From Streptomyces cupreus (lineage in GTDB: Bacteria > Actinomycetota > Actinomycetes > Streptomycetales > Streptomycetaceae), in the NCBI RefSeq assembly GCF_014257025.1, contig NZ_JACMSF010000053.1, positions 1-62,636 on the forward strand: a stretch of DNA of 62,636 nucleotides, in the 5' to 3' direction. How positions within the stretch are numbered: position 1 is the stretch's first letter; the number at the start of each line of letters is the position of its first letter. The notes beneath the pieces are model-generated. The model was not told the DNA's origin. It saw only the letters and a list, made by a program, of their open reading frames with translations, and did no database searches. A program made the translations under genes and the position numbers. Of the stretch, positions 46,368 to 54,942 are shown in pieces.

Positions 46368-47750
46368 ATGAAGGTGCGAGTAGGCAAGTGGCTGCGGATC
46401 GTCGCGTCCTCACCGGCCGGCCGGGCGGCCAGACGCGCGTTCCCGTCGGCCGGCACCTCCCCGGACCCGCCGAACTGGGCCGGGGCCGCCCGCACCGCCT
46501 ACCGGTTCGGCTGCGTCTACGCCGGCCTGTACTGCCTGACCACCCCGCAGGTCTATCTGGCCATGCGCGGGGGCGGAATGGGGCGTCTGCAGGAAGCGGC
46601 CGACGCCTGGGCGAAGCTCTGGGCGATACGCCCGGTGCGGAACTGGATGTCCGTCCGGGTCCTCGGCACGGAGCTGGGTGACCGCTTCGACGGCGGCGAC
46701 GACCCGCACACCTGGGCGGGGCAGCTCTGCTGGCTCGCGGGCGCCGCCGCGGCCACCCCGGTCTGGTCCGTGCTGGACCGGCACCGGACGGACTACGCGA
46801 CGCTGGACAAGTGGTTCCGCCTGGCCGCCCGTTTCTGCCTCGCGGGGCAGATGTTCTCCTACGGCGCGGCCAAGGCTGTCCCGCTCCAGTTCCAGCTGCC
46901 GCCGTCCAAGCTCGTCGAGCCGCTCGGCGACCTCAGCCCGATGAGCCTGCTGTGGGCGCAGACGGGATCCTCGAAGCCGTACCAGATGCTGCTCGGCTGT
47001 GCGGAGATCGCGGGCGGGCTGCTGCTCATCGTGCCGCGCACGGCATCGCTGGGCGCGCTGCTGTCGGCGGCGGAGATGGCCCAGGTGCTCCTTCTCAACA
47101 TGACCTTCGACGTCCCCGTCAAGGTCCACTCCTTCCAACTGCTCCTGCTCAGCCTGCTTCTGCTGGCCCCGCAGACGCCTCGCCTGGCCGAGGCCATGCT
47201 CACGGAGCGCCCGCTCCCGGCGGCTGCCCCCGCGGACCTCTTCCGTTCCCGCCGGGCGAACCGGGTCGCCACCGCCCTCCAGGCCGGGGCGGGACTCTGG
47301 CTGCTCGGCGCGCAACTGCGCAACGACTGGACGTTCTGGAAGAACCACGGGGGCGGACGGGAAAAGCCCGAGCTGTACGGCGTCTGGGACGTCACCGACT
47401 TCTCCGTCGACGGCGAGCAGCACCCGCCTGTGACGACCGACGGCCTGCGCTGGCGCCGAGTCGTCGTGGACTCCGTCGACGCCGTGGCCATCCAGCACAT
47501 GGACGATTCGCTCGACCCCTGCATGGCGGCGATCGACATGAACGCCCGTTCGGTCGCACTGACCAAGATGGCCGACCCGAAGTGGCAGGTGACGTTCGCC
47601 TTCGAGCGCCCGGCCGACGATCGCCTGATCCTGGAGGGCGACGCCGACGGCTACCACCTCCGTCTGCACCTGCGCCGCCGCGACCTCGGCACCTTCCCAC
47701 TGGTCAGCCATGGCTTCCACTGGATGCAGGAGAACTCGTCACTGCGGTAG
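46368..47750 (+). CDS. DoxX-like membrane protein with C-terminal soluble domain
   Basis: 460 residues. The first 300 carry several membrane helices (for example FGCVYAGLYCLTT, QLLLLSLLLLAPQ) and a DoxX-like pattern (FCLAGQMFSYGAAKAVPLQF). A basic loop leads to a beta-rich domain of about 140 residues (YGVWDVTDFSVDGEQHPP to the end). DoxX-family proteins are often linked to redox or thiol chemistry at the membrane. Here the role is unknown. It follows the methyltransferase by 40 bp on the same strand, with GAGAAGG as ribosome site. It marks the join of the two gene blocks. Confidence 0.6.
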   Translation: MKVRVGKWLRIVASSPAGRAARRAFPSAGTSPDPPNWAGAARTAYRFGCVYAGLYCLTTPQVYLAMRGGGMGRLQEAADAWAKLWAIRPVRNWMSVRVLGTELGDRFDGGDDPHTWAGQLCWLAGAAAATPVWSVLDRHRTDYATLDKWFRLAARFCLAGQMFSYGAAKAVPLQFQLPPSKLVEPLGDLSPMSLLWAQTGSSKPYQMLLGCAEIAGGLLLIVPRTASLGALLSAAEMAQVLLLNMTFDVPVKVHSFQLLLLSLLLLAPQTPRLAEAMLTERPLPAAAPADLFRSRRANRVATALQAGAGLWLLGAQLRNDWTFWKNHGGGREKPELYGVWDVTDFSVDGEQHPPVTTDGLRWRRVVVDSVDAVAIQHMDDSLDPCMAAIDMNARSVALTKMADPKWQVTFAFERPADDRLILEGDADGYHLRLHLRRRDLGTFPLVSHGFHWMQENSSLR

Positions 47751-47815
47751 CGGACCTGTCGGCCGAGCGGTACACGCGGGGCGGTGGCCCGCCGTCCACG
47801 GAAGGAGAACAACGG

Positions 47816-49198
47816 ATGAGCGTGGACGTGGAGACGCTGGCCGCGGAGGTGCGAGGACCCGTCCTGCTGCCCGGCAGCCGGGAGTACGACGAGGAACGGA
47901 CCGGTTTCCAGGCCGGTTTTCGGCACCACCCCGCCGTCGTCGTCGGCGCCACCCGCCCCGAGGACGTGCGCGCCGCGGTCCGCTTCGCCGCCGAGCGGAG
48001 GCTGCCCATCGCCGTGCAGTCCACCGGACACGGCATCGTCACTGCCCTGGACGGCGAGGGCGTTCTCATCACCACCCGCCGGATGAAGGCCGTCGCGGTG
48101 GACGCGGAGGCCGGAACCGTCAGGGCCCAGGCCGGCGTGCTGTGGAGAGAGGTCATCGAGCAGGCCGCCCCGCACGGTCTGGCCCCCGTCAACGGCTCGG
48201 CTCCGCACATCGGCGTCGTCGGCTATCTCCTCGGCGGCGGTATCGGCCTGCTCGGCCGCCGGACCGGTTACGCCAGCGACTACGTCCGCGCCATCGACAT
48301 CGTCACCGCGGACGGCGCGCTGCGCCACGTCACGGCCGGCTCCGACCCCGACCTGTTCTGGGCGCTGCGCGGTGGCGGCGGCAACTTCGGCGCCGTCACC
48401 GCCGTCGAAACCGCCCTCGTGCCGGTCAAGCGCCTCTACGGCGGCGGCCTCCACTTCGCCGCGGACCACCCCGTCGACCTGCTGCACGCCTACCGGGCAT
48501 GGACCCTGACGCTGCCCGAGGAACTCACCTCCTCGATCTGCCTCATGACCTGCCCGCCGTGGCCGTCCGTCCCCGAGCCGTTGCGCGGACGCTACGTCGC
48601 ACAGGTCCGGATCGCCTTCACGGGCTCCGCCGAGGAGGGCGAACGGCTCGTGGCGCCCCTGCGGGCGCTCGGCCCGCGTCTGATCGACACCGTCCGGGAG
48701 ATGCCGTACACGGAGGTCGGCACCATCTACCAGGACCCGCACGTCCCGCACGCCTACTTCGGCGGGAACGTCTTGCTGCGCGAACTCGATCCCACGGTCC
48801 TGCGGACCGTCGTGGACGTGGCCGGACCCGACGCGACCGTGCCCTGCATCGTCGAGATCCGTCACCTCGGCGGGGCCTTCGCCCGCCGGTCCACCGACCC
48901 GGGTGCGGTCGGGGGCCGTGACGCCGCGTACATGCTGCGCGTGATGACCAGCGGCGCGGCCGCGCCGTCCACGGCAGCCCGGCCGGTCCATCAGCGTGTC
49001 TACGACGCCCTGAAGCAGTGGACCACCGGCCGCAGCCTCAATTCCGTCTACAACGACGGCGCCCCGGTCCTCCAGGAGCAGGTGCGGGAACTCTTCGCGG
49101 CCGAGGACTTCGAGCGGCTGAGACGCGTGAAGACGCTGCACGACCCGCACAACCTGTTCCGGTTCACCCACAACATTCCACCGAAAGACAGCGATTGA
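47816..49198 (+). CDS. Berberine-bridge-type FAD-linked oxidase
   Basis: 460 residues. It has an N-terminal FAD-binding PCMH domain (AVQSTGHGIVT with H72 as the likely 8-alpha flavin link; GYLLGGGIGLLGR) and a C-terminal BBE segment (YNDG, then KTLHDPHNLFRFTHNIP). Bicovalent members carry a Cys before the second loop. Here the sequence is GSAPHIGVVG, so attachment should be single. Such enzymes oxidise alcohols, amines or C-C bonds. The substrate is not known, but a bound or free amino acid of the second pathway is possible. The ribosome site GAAGGAGA is strong. Confidence 0.82.
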   Translation: MSVDVETLAAEVRGPVLLPGSREYDEERTGFQAGFRHHPAVVVGATRPEDVRAAVRFAAERRLPIAVQSTGHGIVTALDGEGVLITTRRMKAVAVDAEAGTVRAQAGVLWREVIEQAAPHGLAPVNGSAPHIGVVGYLLGGGIGLLGRRTGYASDYVRAIDIVTADGALRHVTAGSDPDLFWALRGGGGNFGAVTAVETALVPVKRLYGGGLHFAADHPVDLLHAYRAWTLTLPEELTSSICLMTCPPWPSVPEPLRGRYVAQVRIAFTGSAEEGERLVAPLRALGPRLIDTVREMPYTEVGTIYQDPHVPHAYFGGNVLLRELDPTVLRTVVDVAGPDATVPCIVEIRHLGGAFARRSTDPGAVGGRDAAYMLRVMTSGAAAPSTAARPVHQRVYDALKQWTTGRSLNSVYNDGAPVLQEQVRELFAAEDFERLRRVKTLHDPHNLFRFTHNIPPKDSD

Positions 49199-49253
49199 CG
49201 GAGCTTCCCGCACTGAGGACCGGACTGCCCGGCGCACGAGGAAGGGATCCTGC

Positions 49254-51068
49254 ATGTCCGGCACAGCGATATCTGTCGTCGAGGTCTTCGAGCAGCAGGC
49301 GGCGAAGCGTCCGGAGGCGATCGCGGTGTGCGACGCCGACGGCCGGCTCACCTACGCGGAGTTGGACCGCCGGGCGAACCGGCTCGCTCACGAACTGCGC
49401 GCCCGAGGGGTGGGCGCGGAGGTCCCGGTCGCGCTGCTGATGCGCCGCTCGGCCGATCTGATCGTCACCCTGGTGGCCGTTCTCAAGGCGGGTGGTGTCT
49501 ATCTGGCGCTGGACCACAACCTGCCGGCGGAGCGTCGGGCGACGGTGCTGCGCGATGCCCGTCCGGTGCTGGTCATCACCCACGGCGAGACGCCGTCCGC
49601 CACGGGCGGGGACCCGCCGTGGTGTCCGCTGCCGGAGCTGTGGGCGTGCGCTTCGCGACGGCCGGCGACGCGCCCCGTGGCCCGTACGTCATCGGAGAGC
49701 ACGGCCTACATCGCGTACACCTCCGGATCGGCCGGAAAGCCGAAGGGCGTCATGGTGCCGCACCGGGCGATCGTACGGCTGGTCGTCGGAGCGGGTCATC
49801 TCCCGATCAGGCCCGACGACGTCTTCCTGCAACTGGCCCCCATCGCCTTCGACGCCTCGACCCTGGAGATCTGGGGGCCCCTCCTCAACGGCGGCAGGCT
49901 GGTCGTCGCGCCGGCACACCAACTTCCCCTGGGGGCGCTCGCCGACCTGGTGTGCGGCGAGGGCGTCACGATCCTGTGGCTGACCGCCGGGTTGTTCCAC
50001 CACCTGGTCGCGTCAGGCCTCGCGGCGCGGCTACGCGGCCTCAGGTTCCTGCTCGCCGGCGGCGACGTCCTGTCGGTGGAGTCGGTCAACGCCGCCATGG
50101 CGGATCTCCCCGGCACGACGCTGATCAACGGCTATGGCCCCACCGAGAACACCACGTTCACCTGCTGCGCAGCCCTCGCCGAGCCGGTCACGACGCCACG
50201 GGTGCCGATCGGACCGGCGATCGACGGCACCTCGGTCTACGTGCTCGACGACGCCGTCGGGACAGCTCCGGACGGGCAGGAGGGCCGCATCCACGCCGCC
50301 GGCGCCGGTCTGGCGCACGGCTATCTCAACGATCCGGCGCTCACCGCTCAGCGGTTCGTGGCGAACCCGTTCTCGGCGGTTCCGGGGGATCGCATGTACC
50401 GCACCGGAGATCTCGGATCCCGCGGTGAGGACGGTGCGCTCGACTTCCATGGACGGGAGGACCGGCAGATCAAGATCCGCGGCTTCCGGATCGAACCGGG
50501 CGACGTGGAACACGCCCTGCGCGCGCACCCGGAAGTGGTGGACGCTGCGATCGTCGCCACGTCGTCGGGAGACGAGCGTTCCCTCGTCGGGTTCTACGTC
50601 GCCGACGAACCGCTGGTCTCCGAGCACCTGCGCACACACATGGGAACCCTTGTCCCCCCGTACATGATCCCGGCGGTCCTGGTGTGGCTCGAGGCCCTGC
50701 CCCTGACGGCCAACGGCAAGGTCGACCGGGACGCGCTGAGCGCGTACGAGCCGCCGGGCCGGGGGGACCTGAGCTCGGACTACCGTGGCCCCGGCACTCC
50801 CCTGGAACAGTGGCTCACCGAGATGTGGGGCGATCTCACCCGGACGTCCCCCGTCGGCGTCGACGACGACTTCTTCGAGCTGGGCGGTCATTCGCTGATG
50901 GCCGTCCGGATCATCGTGGAGATCAGCGCCCGCACGGGCGTCGAGATCGACCCGCAGGACTTCTACGCCTGTCCGACGATCGCCGAGCTTACCGAGCTGA
51001 TCACCGCCGACGCCCCCGAACAGGCGGACATGAGGAGTGACGAAGACCGAAAGTCCGCCGGTGAATGA
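49254..51068 (+). CDS. A-T didomain NRPS, Val-like specificity
   Basis: 604 residues: an A domain (about 1-510) and a carrier domain (LGGHSLMAVRII). By eye the pocket reads DALWLGGTFK, close to valine codes. The A3 loop is YTSGSAGKPKG, with Ala where Thr is usual, so activity should be tested. Like the Trp didomain it has no condensation domain and probably loads an amino acid for tailoring. The P450 at 56125 and the FAD oxidase at 47816 are candidates for that tailoring. Its stop overlaps the start of a small frame (ATGA) that leads to TDO2. Confidence 0.82.
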   Translation: MSGTAISVVEVFEQQAAKRPEAIAVCDADGRLTYAELDRRANRLAHELRARGVGAEVPVALLMRRSADLIVTLVAVLKAGGVYLALDHNLPAERRATVLRDARPVLVITHGETPSATGGDPPWCPLPELWACASRRPATRPVARTSSESTAYIAYTSGSAGKPKGVMVPHRAIVRLVVGAGHLPIRPDDVFLQLAPIAFDASTLEIWGPLLNGGRLVVAPAHQLPLGALADLVCGEGVTILWLTAGLFHHLVASGLAARLRGLRFLLAGGDVLSVESVNAAMADLPGTTLINGYGPTENTTFTCCAALAEPVTTPRVPIGPAIDGTSVYVLDDAVGTAPDGQEGRIHAAGAGLAHGYLNDPALTAQRFVANPFSAVPGDRMYRTGDLGSRGEDGALDFHGREDRQIKIRGFRIEPGDVEHALRAHPEVVDAAIVATSSGDERSLVGFYVADEPLVSEHLRTHMGTLVPPYMIPAVLVWLEALPLTANGKVDRDALSAYEPPGRGDLSSDYRGPGTPLEQWLTEMWGDLTRTSPVGVDDDFFELGGHSLMAVRIIVEISARTGVEIDPQDFYACPTIAELTELITADAPEQADMRSDEDRKSAGE

Positions 51069-51090
51069 GAAGCGAAAGATTGCTGATCAG
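51061..51090 (+). repeat. 30-bp element upstream of TDO2, copy 2
   Basis: 27 of 30 bases match the element at 34724-34753 (minus strand), including the uninterrupted CGAAAGATTGCTGATCAG. It lies 123 bp before the TDO2 start, at the end of the preceding didomain gene. Sequences on either side are not similar at the DNA level, so the element itself is conserved. Confidence 0.6.
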
Positions 51091-51184
51091 TCTCCGCATC
51101 GGCGTGCGATGCTCCGGCCAGGGCTTCGTGGCCCTGTCCACCTCGCCGGCCCTTCGAGCTCCGGCGCTGCCGGCCGACACCTGA
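51065..51184 (+). CDS. Small upstream ORF coupled to TDO2 (39 residues)
   Basis: The ATG overlaps the stop of the A-T gene (ATGA) and the TGA overlaps the first possible TDO2 start (TGATG). The product starts MRSERLLIS and matches the small frame before TDO1 (MRDERLLIS), with further agreement (V at 14, SG at 17-18). It has no Trp codon, so simple Trp attenuation is not supported for this copy. The double overlap looks designed for translational coupling, yet the product resembles nothing I know. Confidence 0.38.
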   Translation: MRSERLLISLRIGVRCSGQGFVALSTSPALRAPALPADT

Positions 51185-52107
51185 TGGGAGTTGATGTCGC
51201 AATGACGCCGGAGCGTATGGCCCCGCGCTCCTACGCCCCGCTGACCGAGGAGGAACGACGGCGGCGGGCGGAGAGCACCGGCGGTGAGCCGATGCTCGAT
51301 TTCGATGTCGCCAACGACTCCGAGAGCACGGCCTACATCGGGTACCACCACGTGGACGTCCTGCTCGGTCTCCAGCACCCGCGCACCAGCGAACCCGCCG
51401 AGCTGTCGTTCTACATCACCGGCCAGATCCAGGAACTGCTGTTCAAGCTGCTGTTCACCGAGGTCAACCGGATACGGGACCTGCTGTTCGCGGACAACCT
51501 CGACGAGGCTCTTCGGTATCTACGACGGGCCGAGCGCGTCCAGCGGGTGCTCACGACGACGTGGGAGCCGCTGAGCACCATCACGCCGACGGAGTTCGCC
51601 GCCTTCCGCGACGAGCTGGGCTCGGCGTCGGGCATCCAGTCCTACATGTACCGGCAACTCGAATTCGCGCTCGGCAACAAGGCGCCCCGGATGGCAGAAC
51701 CGTACCGGCCGGTGGGCTGGGTGTACGAGCAGGTCATGGCCGCGCTGCGGGCACCGAGCCTGTACGACGCGGCGCTCGGCGTGCTCCGGCGCCGCGGCCT
51801 GGGCGTCCCGGACCACTGCGTCGAGCGGGACTTCGCCGAGCCCTACCAGCCGCACGCCGCGGTCGAACAGGCATGGGCGCGGGTCTACCGGTCCCACCAC
51901 GAGCACCGGGACGTTCACGCCCTCGCCGAATCACTGTGCGATCTGAACCATCACTACGCGCAGTGGCGCTACACCCATCTGCTGACCGTGGAACGCATAC
52001 TCGGCCACAAGCCCGGCACCGGCGCGTCCTCCGGTGTCAGCTGGCTGCGCAAGGTGGCCGAACACCGCTTTTTCCCCGAGCTGTTGGCCGCCCGCACCGT
52101 CATCTGA
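51184..52107 (+). CDS. Tryptophan 2,3-dioxygenase 2, altered substrate pocket
   Basis: 307 residues from ATG 51184, or 301 from ATG 51202, which has GGGAG upstream. It has the full TDO layout: SFYITGQIQELLFKLL, YRQLEFALGNKAPRM with the carboxylate-binding Arg, and the heme-ligand His in QWRYTHLLTVERILG, then GTGASSGVSWL. In well-studied TDOs the first motif is FIIxHQxxELWLK. Here the His that contacts the indole nitrogen is Gly and the Trp is Leu. That suggests a different substrate, such as chloro-tryptophan from the halogenase in the same operon. It converts Trp to N-formylkynurenine. Confidence 0.88.
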   Translation: MGVDVAMTPERMAPRSYAPLTEEERRRRAESTGGEPMLDFDVANDSESTAYIGYHHVDVLLGLQHPRTSEPAELSFYITGQIQELLFKLLFTEVNRIRDLLFADNLDEALRYLRRAERVQRVLTTTWEPLSTITPTEFAAFRDELGSASGIQSYMYRQLEFALGNKAPRMAEPYRPVGWVYEQVMAALRAPSLYDAALGVLRRRGLGVPDHCVERDFAEPYQPHAAVEQAWARVYRSHHEHRDVHALAESLCDLNHHYAQWRYTHLLTVERILGHKPGTGASSGVSWLRKVAEHRFFPELLAARTVI

Positions 52108-52138
52108 TGCCGATCCCACGGTGATTTGGGGGCGATCA

Positions 52139-53068
52139 TTGAGTTTCCTCGTCTACGGCCCGTACAACCAGACCGAGCTGGACCGGCAATATTCTCCGAG
52201 CTCCTGTGTGGACGACATGTCCGCCTTCCTCACCGCTTACGCGATGCGCAGCGCGCGAACGAGGACCGAGCTGCCGGTGAACGCCGACATCCCGTACGGC
52301 TCCCTGCCCTGCGAAACCCTCGACTTCTTCCCGGCGCGCGGCCCACAGGCGCCGCTCCTGGTGTTCGTCCACGGCGGCTACTGGCAGGAACTCGGCAAGG
52401 ACGACTCCTCCTTCCCCGCGCGCCGGCTCGTGCCGGCGGGCGCCGCGTTCGCGGCGATCGGCTACGGGCTGGCTCCGCGGTACCGGCTCGACGAGATCGT
52501 CGATCAGGTACGACGCGCTGTCTGGTGGCTGGTGGAGCACGCCCAGGACCTCGGGGTCGACAACGAGCGGATCGTGCTCGCCGGAAGCAGCGCCGGCGCT
52601 CACCTGGCACTGATGGCGCTGCTCGACGGCTGGATGCCCGAGGGCACACGTCCGGCGGACGTGATCGCTGGAGCGGTCCTGCTCAGCGGCGTGTACGACC
52701 TCGAGCCGGTCCGGCTCACCTACGTCAACGAACCGCTGGGGCTCGACGCCGAGGCAGCGGCCCGGCTCGGCCCGATCCACCACCTTCCGGACCGGCTGCC
52801 GCCGCTGGTCGTGGCGCGCGGCGGCGCCGAGACCGCCGAGTTCTCGCGTCAGCACCGCGAGCTCGTCGAGGCCGCCACGCCTCGTTCGGCCGCCGTCCAC
52901 GATCTGGTGATCACGCACCGGAACCACTTCGACATCACCTTCGACCTCGACGATCCCGCCAGTGACCTGGGCGCCGCGGTGCGCCGTCGGCTCGGGCTGC
53001 CCGGGCGGGCGTCCAGACGAACGGCAGGCGACTCCGTGCGATCCCACCGAGACATTGGACGCGTATGA
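52139..53068 (+). CDS. kynB: Kynurenine formamidase (alpha/beta hydrolase)
   Basis: 309 residues from TTG 52139, with GGGGG six bases upstream. GTG 52121 is an in-frame alternative. It has the oxyanion motif FVHGGYWQELGK, nucleophile S151 in GSSAGAHLA and a His in ITHRNHFDITF, as in the BNA7/AFMID-type formamidases. It hydrolyses N-formylkynurenine to kynurenine. It lies between TDO2 and the halogenase and overlaps the latter by 4 bp (ATGA). It is the only formamidase in the window, so it may also serve the quinoxaline route. The symbol is by function; the fold is not the metal-dependent bacterial KynB, so treat it as loose. Confidence 0.85.
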   Translation: MSFLVYGPYNQTELDRQYSPSSCVDDMSAFLTAYAMRSARTRTELPVNADIPYGSLPCETLDFFPARGPQAPLLVFVHGGYWQELGKDDSSFPARRLVPAGAAFAAIGYGLAPRYRLDEIVDQVRRAVWWLVEHAQDLGVDNERIVLAGSSAGAHLALMALLDGWMPEGTRPADVIAGAVLLSGVYDLEPVRLTYVNEPLGLDAEAAARLGPIHHLPDRLPPLVVARGGAETAEFSRQHRELVEAATPRSAAVHDLVITHRNHFDITFDLDDPASDLGAAVRRRLGLPGRASRRTAGDSVRSHRDIGRV

Positions 53069-54654
53069 GCGACAATCTGATCAAGAAGATACTCGTGCTC
53101 GGAGGCGGTACGGCAGGCTGGATGGCCGCTTCCTACCTCGGCAAAGCGCTCGGCTCCACCGTCCGGATCACCGTGCTGGAAGCGCCGGCCATCCCGAAGA
53201 TCGGCGTCGGCGAGGCCACGATCCCCAATCTCCAGCGGGTGTTCTTCGACTACCTGGGCCTGACCGAAGAAGAGTGGATGCCGGAGTGCAACGCCAGCTA
53301 CAAGATGGGCATCAGATTCATCAACTGGCGCACTCCGGGCGCCGGTATGGCCCGCCCACGGCCCTACGGGCGGTACGGGGACCAGTTCGACCACCTCTTC
53401 GGCCTGCTTCCCACCCACGACAACCTGCCGCTGTCGCACTACTGGACGTACAAGAAGCTCAACGGACTGACCGATGAGCCGTTCGACCGCGCCTGCTACC
53501 CACAGCCGGCGCTCTTCGACCGGAAACTCTCCCCCCGCTTCCTGGACGGCCGCCGCGTGGCGAGTTACGCCTGGCATTTCGACGCCGACCTCGTCGCCGA
53601 CTTCCTGCGCAGATTCGCCACCGCCAAACAGGGGGCGACACACATCGAGGACAAGTTCGTCGCGGCAGAGACCGATCAGCGCGGCCACCTCGTCGCCGTC
53701 ACCACTGAAGCAGGACGCAGGCTGGAGGCGGACCTGTTCATCGACTGCTCCGGTTTCCGCAGCCTCCTGATCAACCAGGTGATGAAAGAACCGTTCCTGG
53801 ACATGAGCGACCACCTGCTCAACGATCGGGCGGTGGCGACCAGGGTGGAGCACGACGACGAGCACGGCGTCGAGCCGTTCACCTCCTCGATAGCGATGAG
53901 CTCCGGCTGGGCCTGGAAGATCCCGATGCTCGGCCGTTTCGGCACCGGGTACGTGTACTCGAGCCGGTTCACCTCGCAGGAGGAGGCCACCCGGGAGTTC
54001 TGTCGGATGTGGGGCATCTCCCCGGACACACATCCGATGAACCACGTCCGGTTCCGGGTCGGCCGGAACCGGCGGGCATGGGTGAAGAACTGTGTGGGAA
54101 TCGGTCTTTCGTCGTATTTCCTGGAACCGCTGGAGTCCACCGGGATCTACTTCACCTACGCCGCTCTCCACCAGTTGGTGAGGCACTTCCCGGACAAGCG
54201 CTTCGATCCGGTGCTGAGGGACAGGTTCAACAGCGAGATCGAGACGATGTTCGACGACACGAGAGACTTCATCCAGGGCCATTTCAGCTTCGCACCGCGC
54301 GATGACACGCCGTTCTGGCGGGCATGCAAGGAGCTGGAGCTCGCGCCGGAGTTCGTCCACAAGGTCGAGATGTACAAGGCCGGCCTCGGAGTGGACCTAC
54401 CGGTGACCGACGAGACCACCTACTACGGAAACTTCGAGGCCGAGTTCCGGAACTTCTGGAGCAACGCCAACTACTACTGCGTGTTCGCCGGCCTCGGCAT
54501 GATGCCGGAACACGATCCCACGCCGCTCGACTACCGACCCGAGTCCGTCGAATCCGCCGAAGCGGTGTTCGCGCAGGTCCAACGGCGACGAGACGAACTG
54601 CTCGACACCCTGCCCCCGATGCACACGTACCTGCGTCGGATCCACGGGAAGTGA
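53065..54654 (+). CDS. FAD-dependent tryptophan halogenase (PrnA/RebH/Thal clade)
   Basis: 529 residues. It has the flavin motif GGGTAG (13-18), catalytic K80 (NASYKMGIRF), the halogenase signature WAWKIP near residue 282 and the catalytic Glu in LEPLESTG. Long stretches resemble PrnA, for example EADLFIDCSG and FFDYLG. The features of 5-halogenases (PyrH type) are not seen. It should chlorinate tryptophan at C7 or C6. It needs reduced FAD from a reductase, but the reductase gene directly downstream is broken. It is in one operon with TDO2, formamidase and kynureninase. Confidence 0.92.
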   Translation: MSDNLIKKILVLGGGTAGWMAASYLGKALGSTVRITVLEAPAIPKIGVGEATIPNLQRVFFDYLGLTEEEWMPECNASYKMGIRFINWRTPGAGMARPRPYGRYGDQFDHLFGLLPTHDNLPLSHYWTYKKLNGLTDEPFDRACYPQPALFDRKLSPRFLDGRRVASYAWHFDADLVADFLRRFATAKQGATHIEDKFVAAETDQRGHLVAVTTEAGRRLEADLFIDCSGFRSLLINQVMKEPFLDMSDHLLNDRAVATRVEHDDEHGVEPFTSSIAMSSGWAWKIPMLGRFGTGYVYSSRFTSQEEATREFCRMWGISPDTHPMNHVRFRVGRNRRAWVKNCVGIGLSSYFLEPLESTGIYFTYAALHQLVRHFPDKRFDPVLRDRFNSEIETMFDDTRDFIQGHFSFAPRDDTPFWRACKELELAPEFVHKVEMYKAGLGVDLPVTDETTYYGNFEAEFRNFWSNANYYCVFAGLGMMPEHDPTPLDYRPESVESAEAVFAQVQRRRDELLDTLPPMHTYLRRIHGK

Positions 54655-54708
54655 CCGCTTCCCGGCGCCGAGACCGTAGCCGGACACGGGGAGACGCGGA
54701 GGAACACG

Positions 54709-54942
54709 GTGGTGACGTCCCTCGACCACGACGGCGAGCCTCGCGGCATGACCTGCTCCGCCCTGTGCAGCGTCACCGGTACCCCGCCGACCCTGCTGGT
54801 CTGCCTGCGCCGGGAGAACCCGACGCTGGACGCGATCGTCCGCTGTGGGCGGTTCGCCGTGACTGGTCGACCTGGATGGAGACAGCCATGCCCACCCCCA
54901 GTCGGGAAACCGCCGAACGACTCGACCGGGCCGATCCCCTGA
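54709..54942 (+). pseudogene. Remnant of a flavin reductase (halogenase partner type)
   Basis: From GTG 54709, with GGAGG six bases upstream, about 49 residues match the N-terminal part of HpaC/PrnF-type flavin reductases (VVTSLDHDGEPRGMTCSAL, then PPTLLVCLRR, then RFAV). The usual first 20-30 residues are missing. After RFAV (about base 54858) the match stops abruptly and the frame runs into the kynureninase start. An intact reductase has about 160-180 residues. The loss seems to come from a deletion that brought kynureninase close to the halogenase. Confidence 0.75.
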
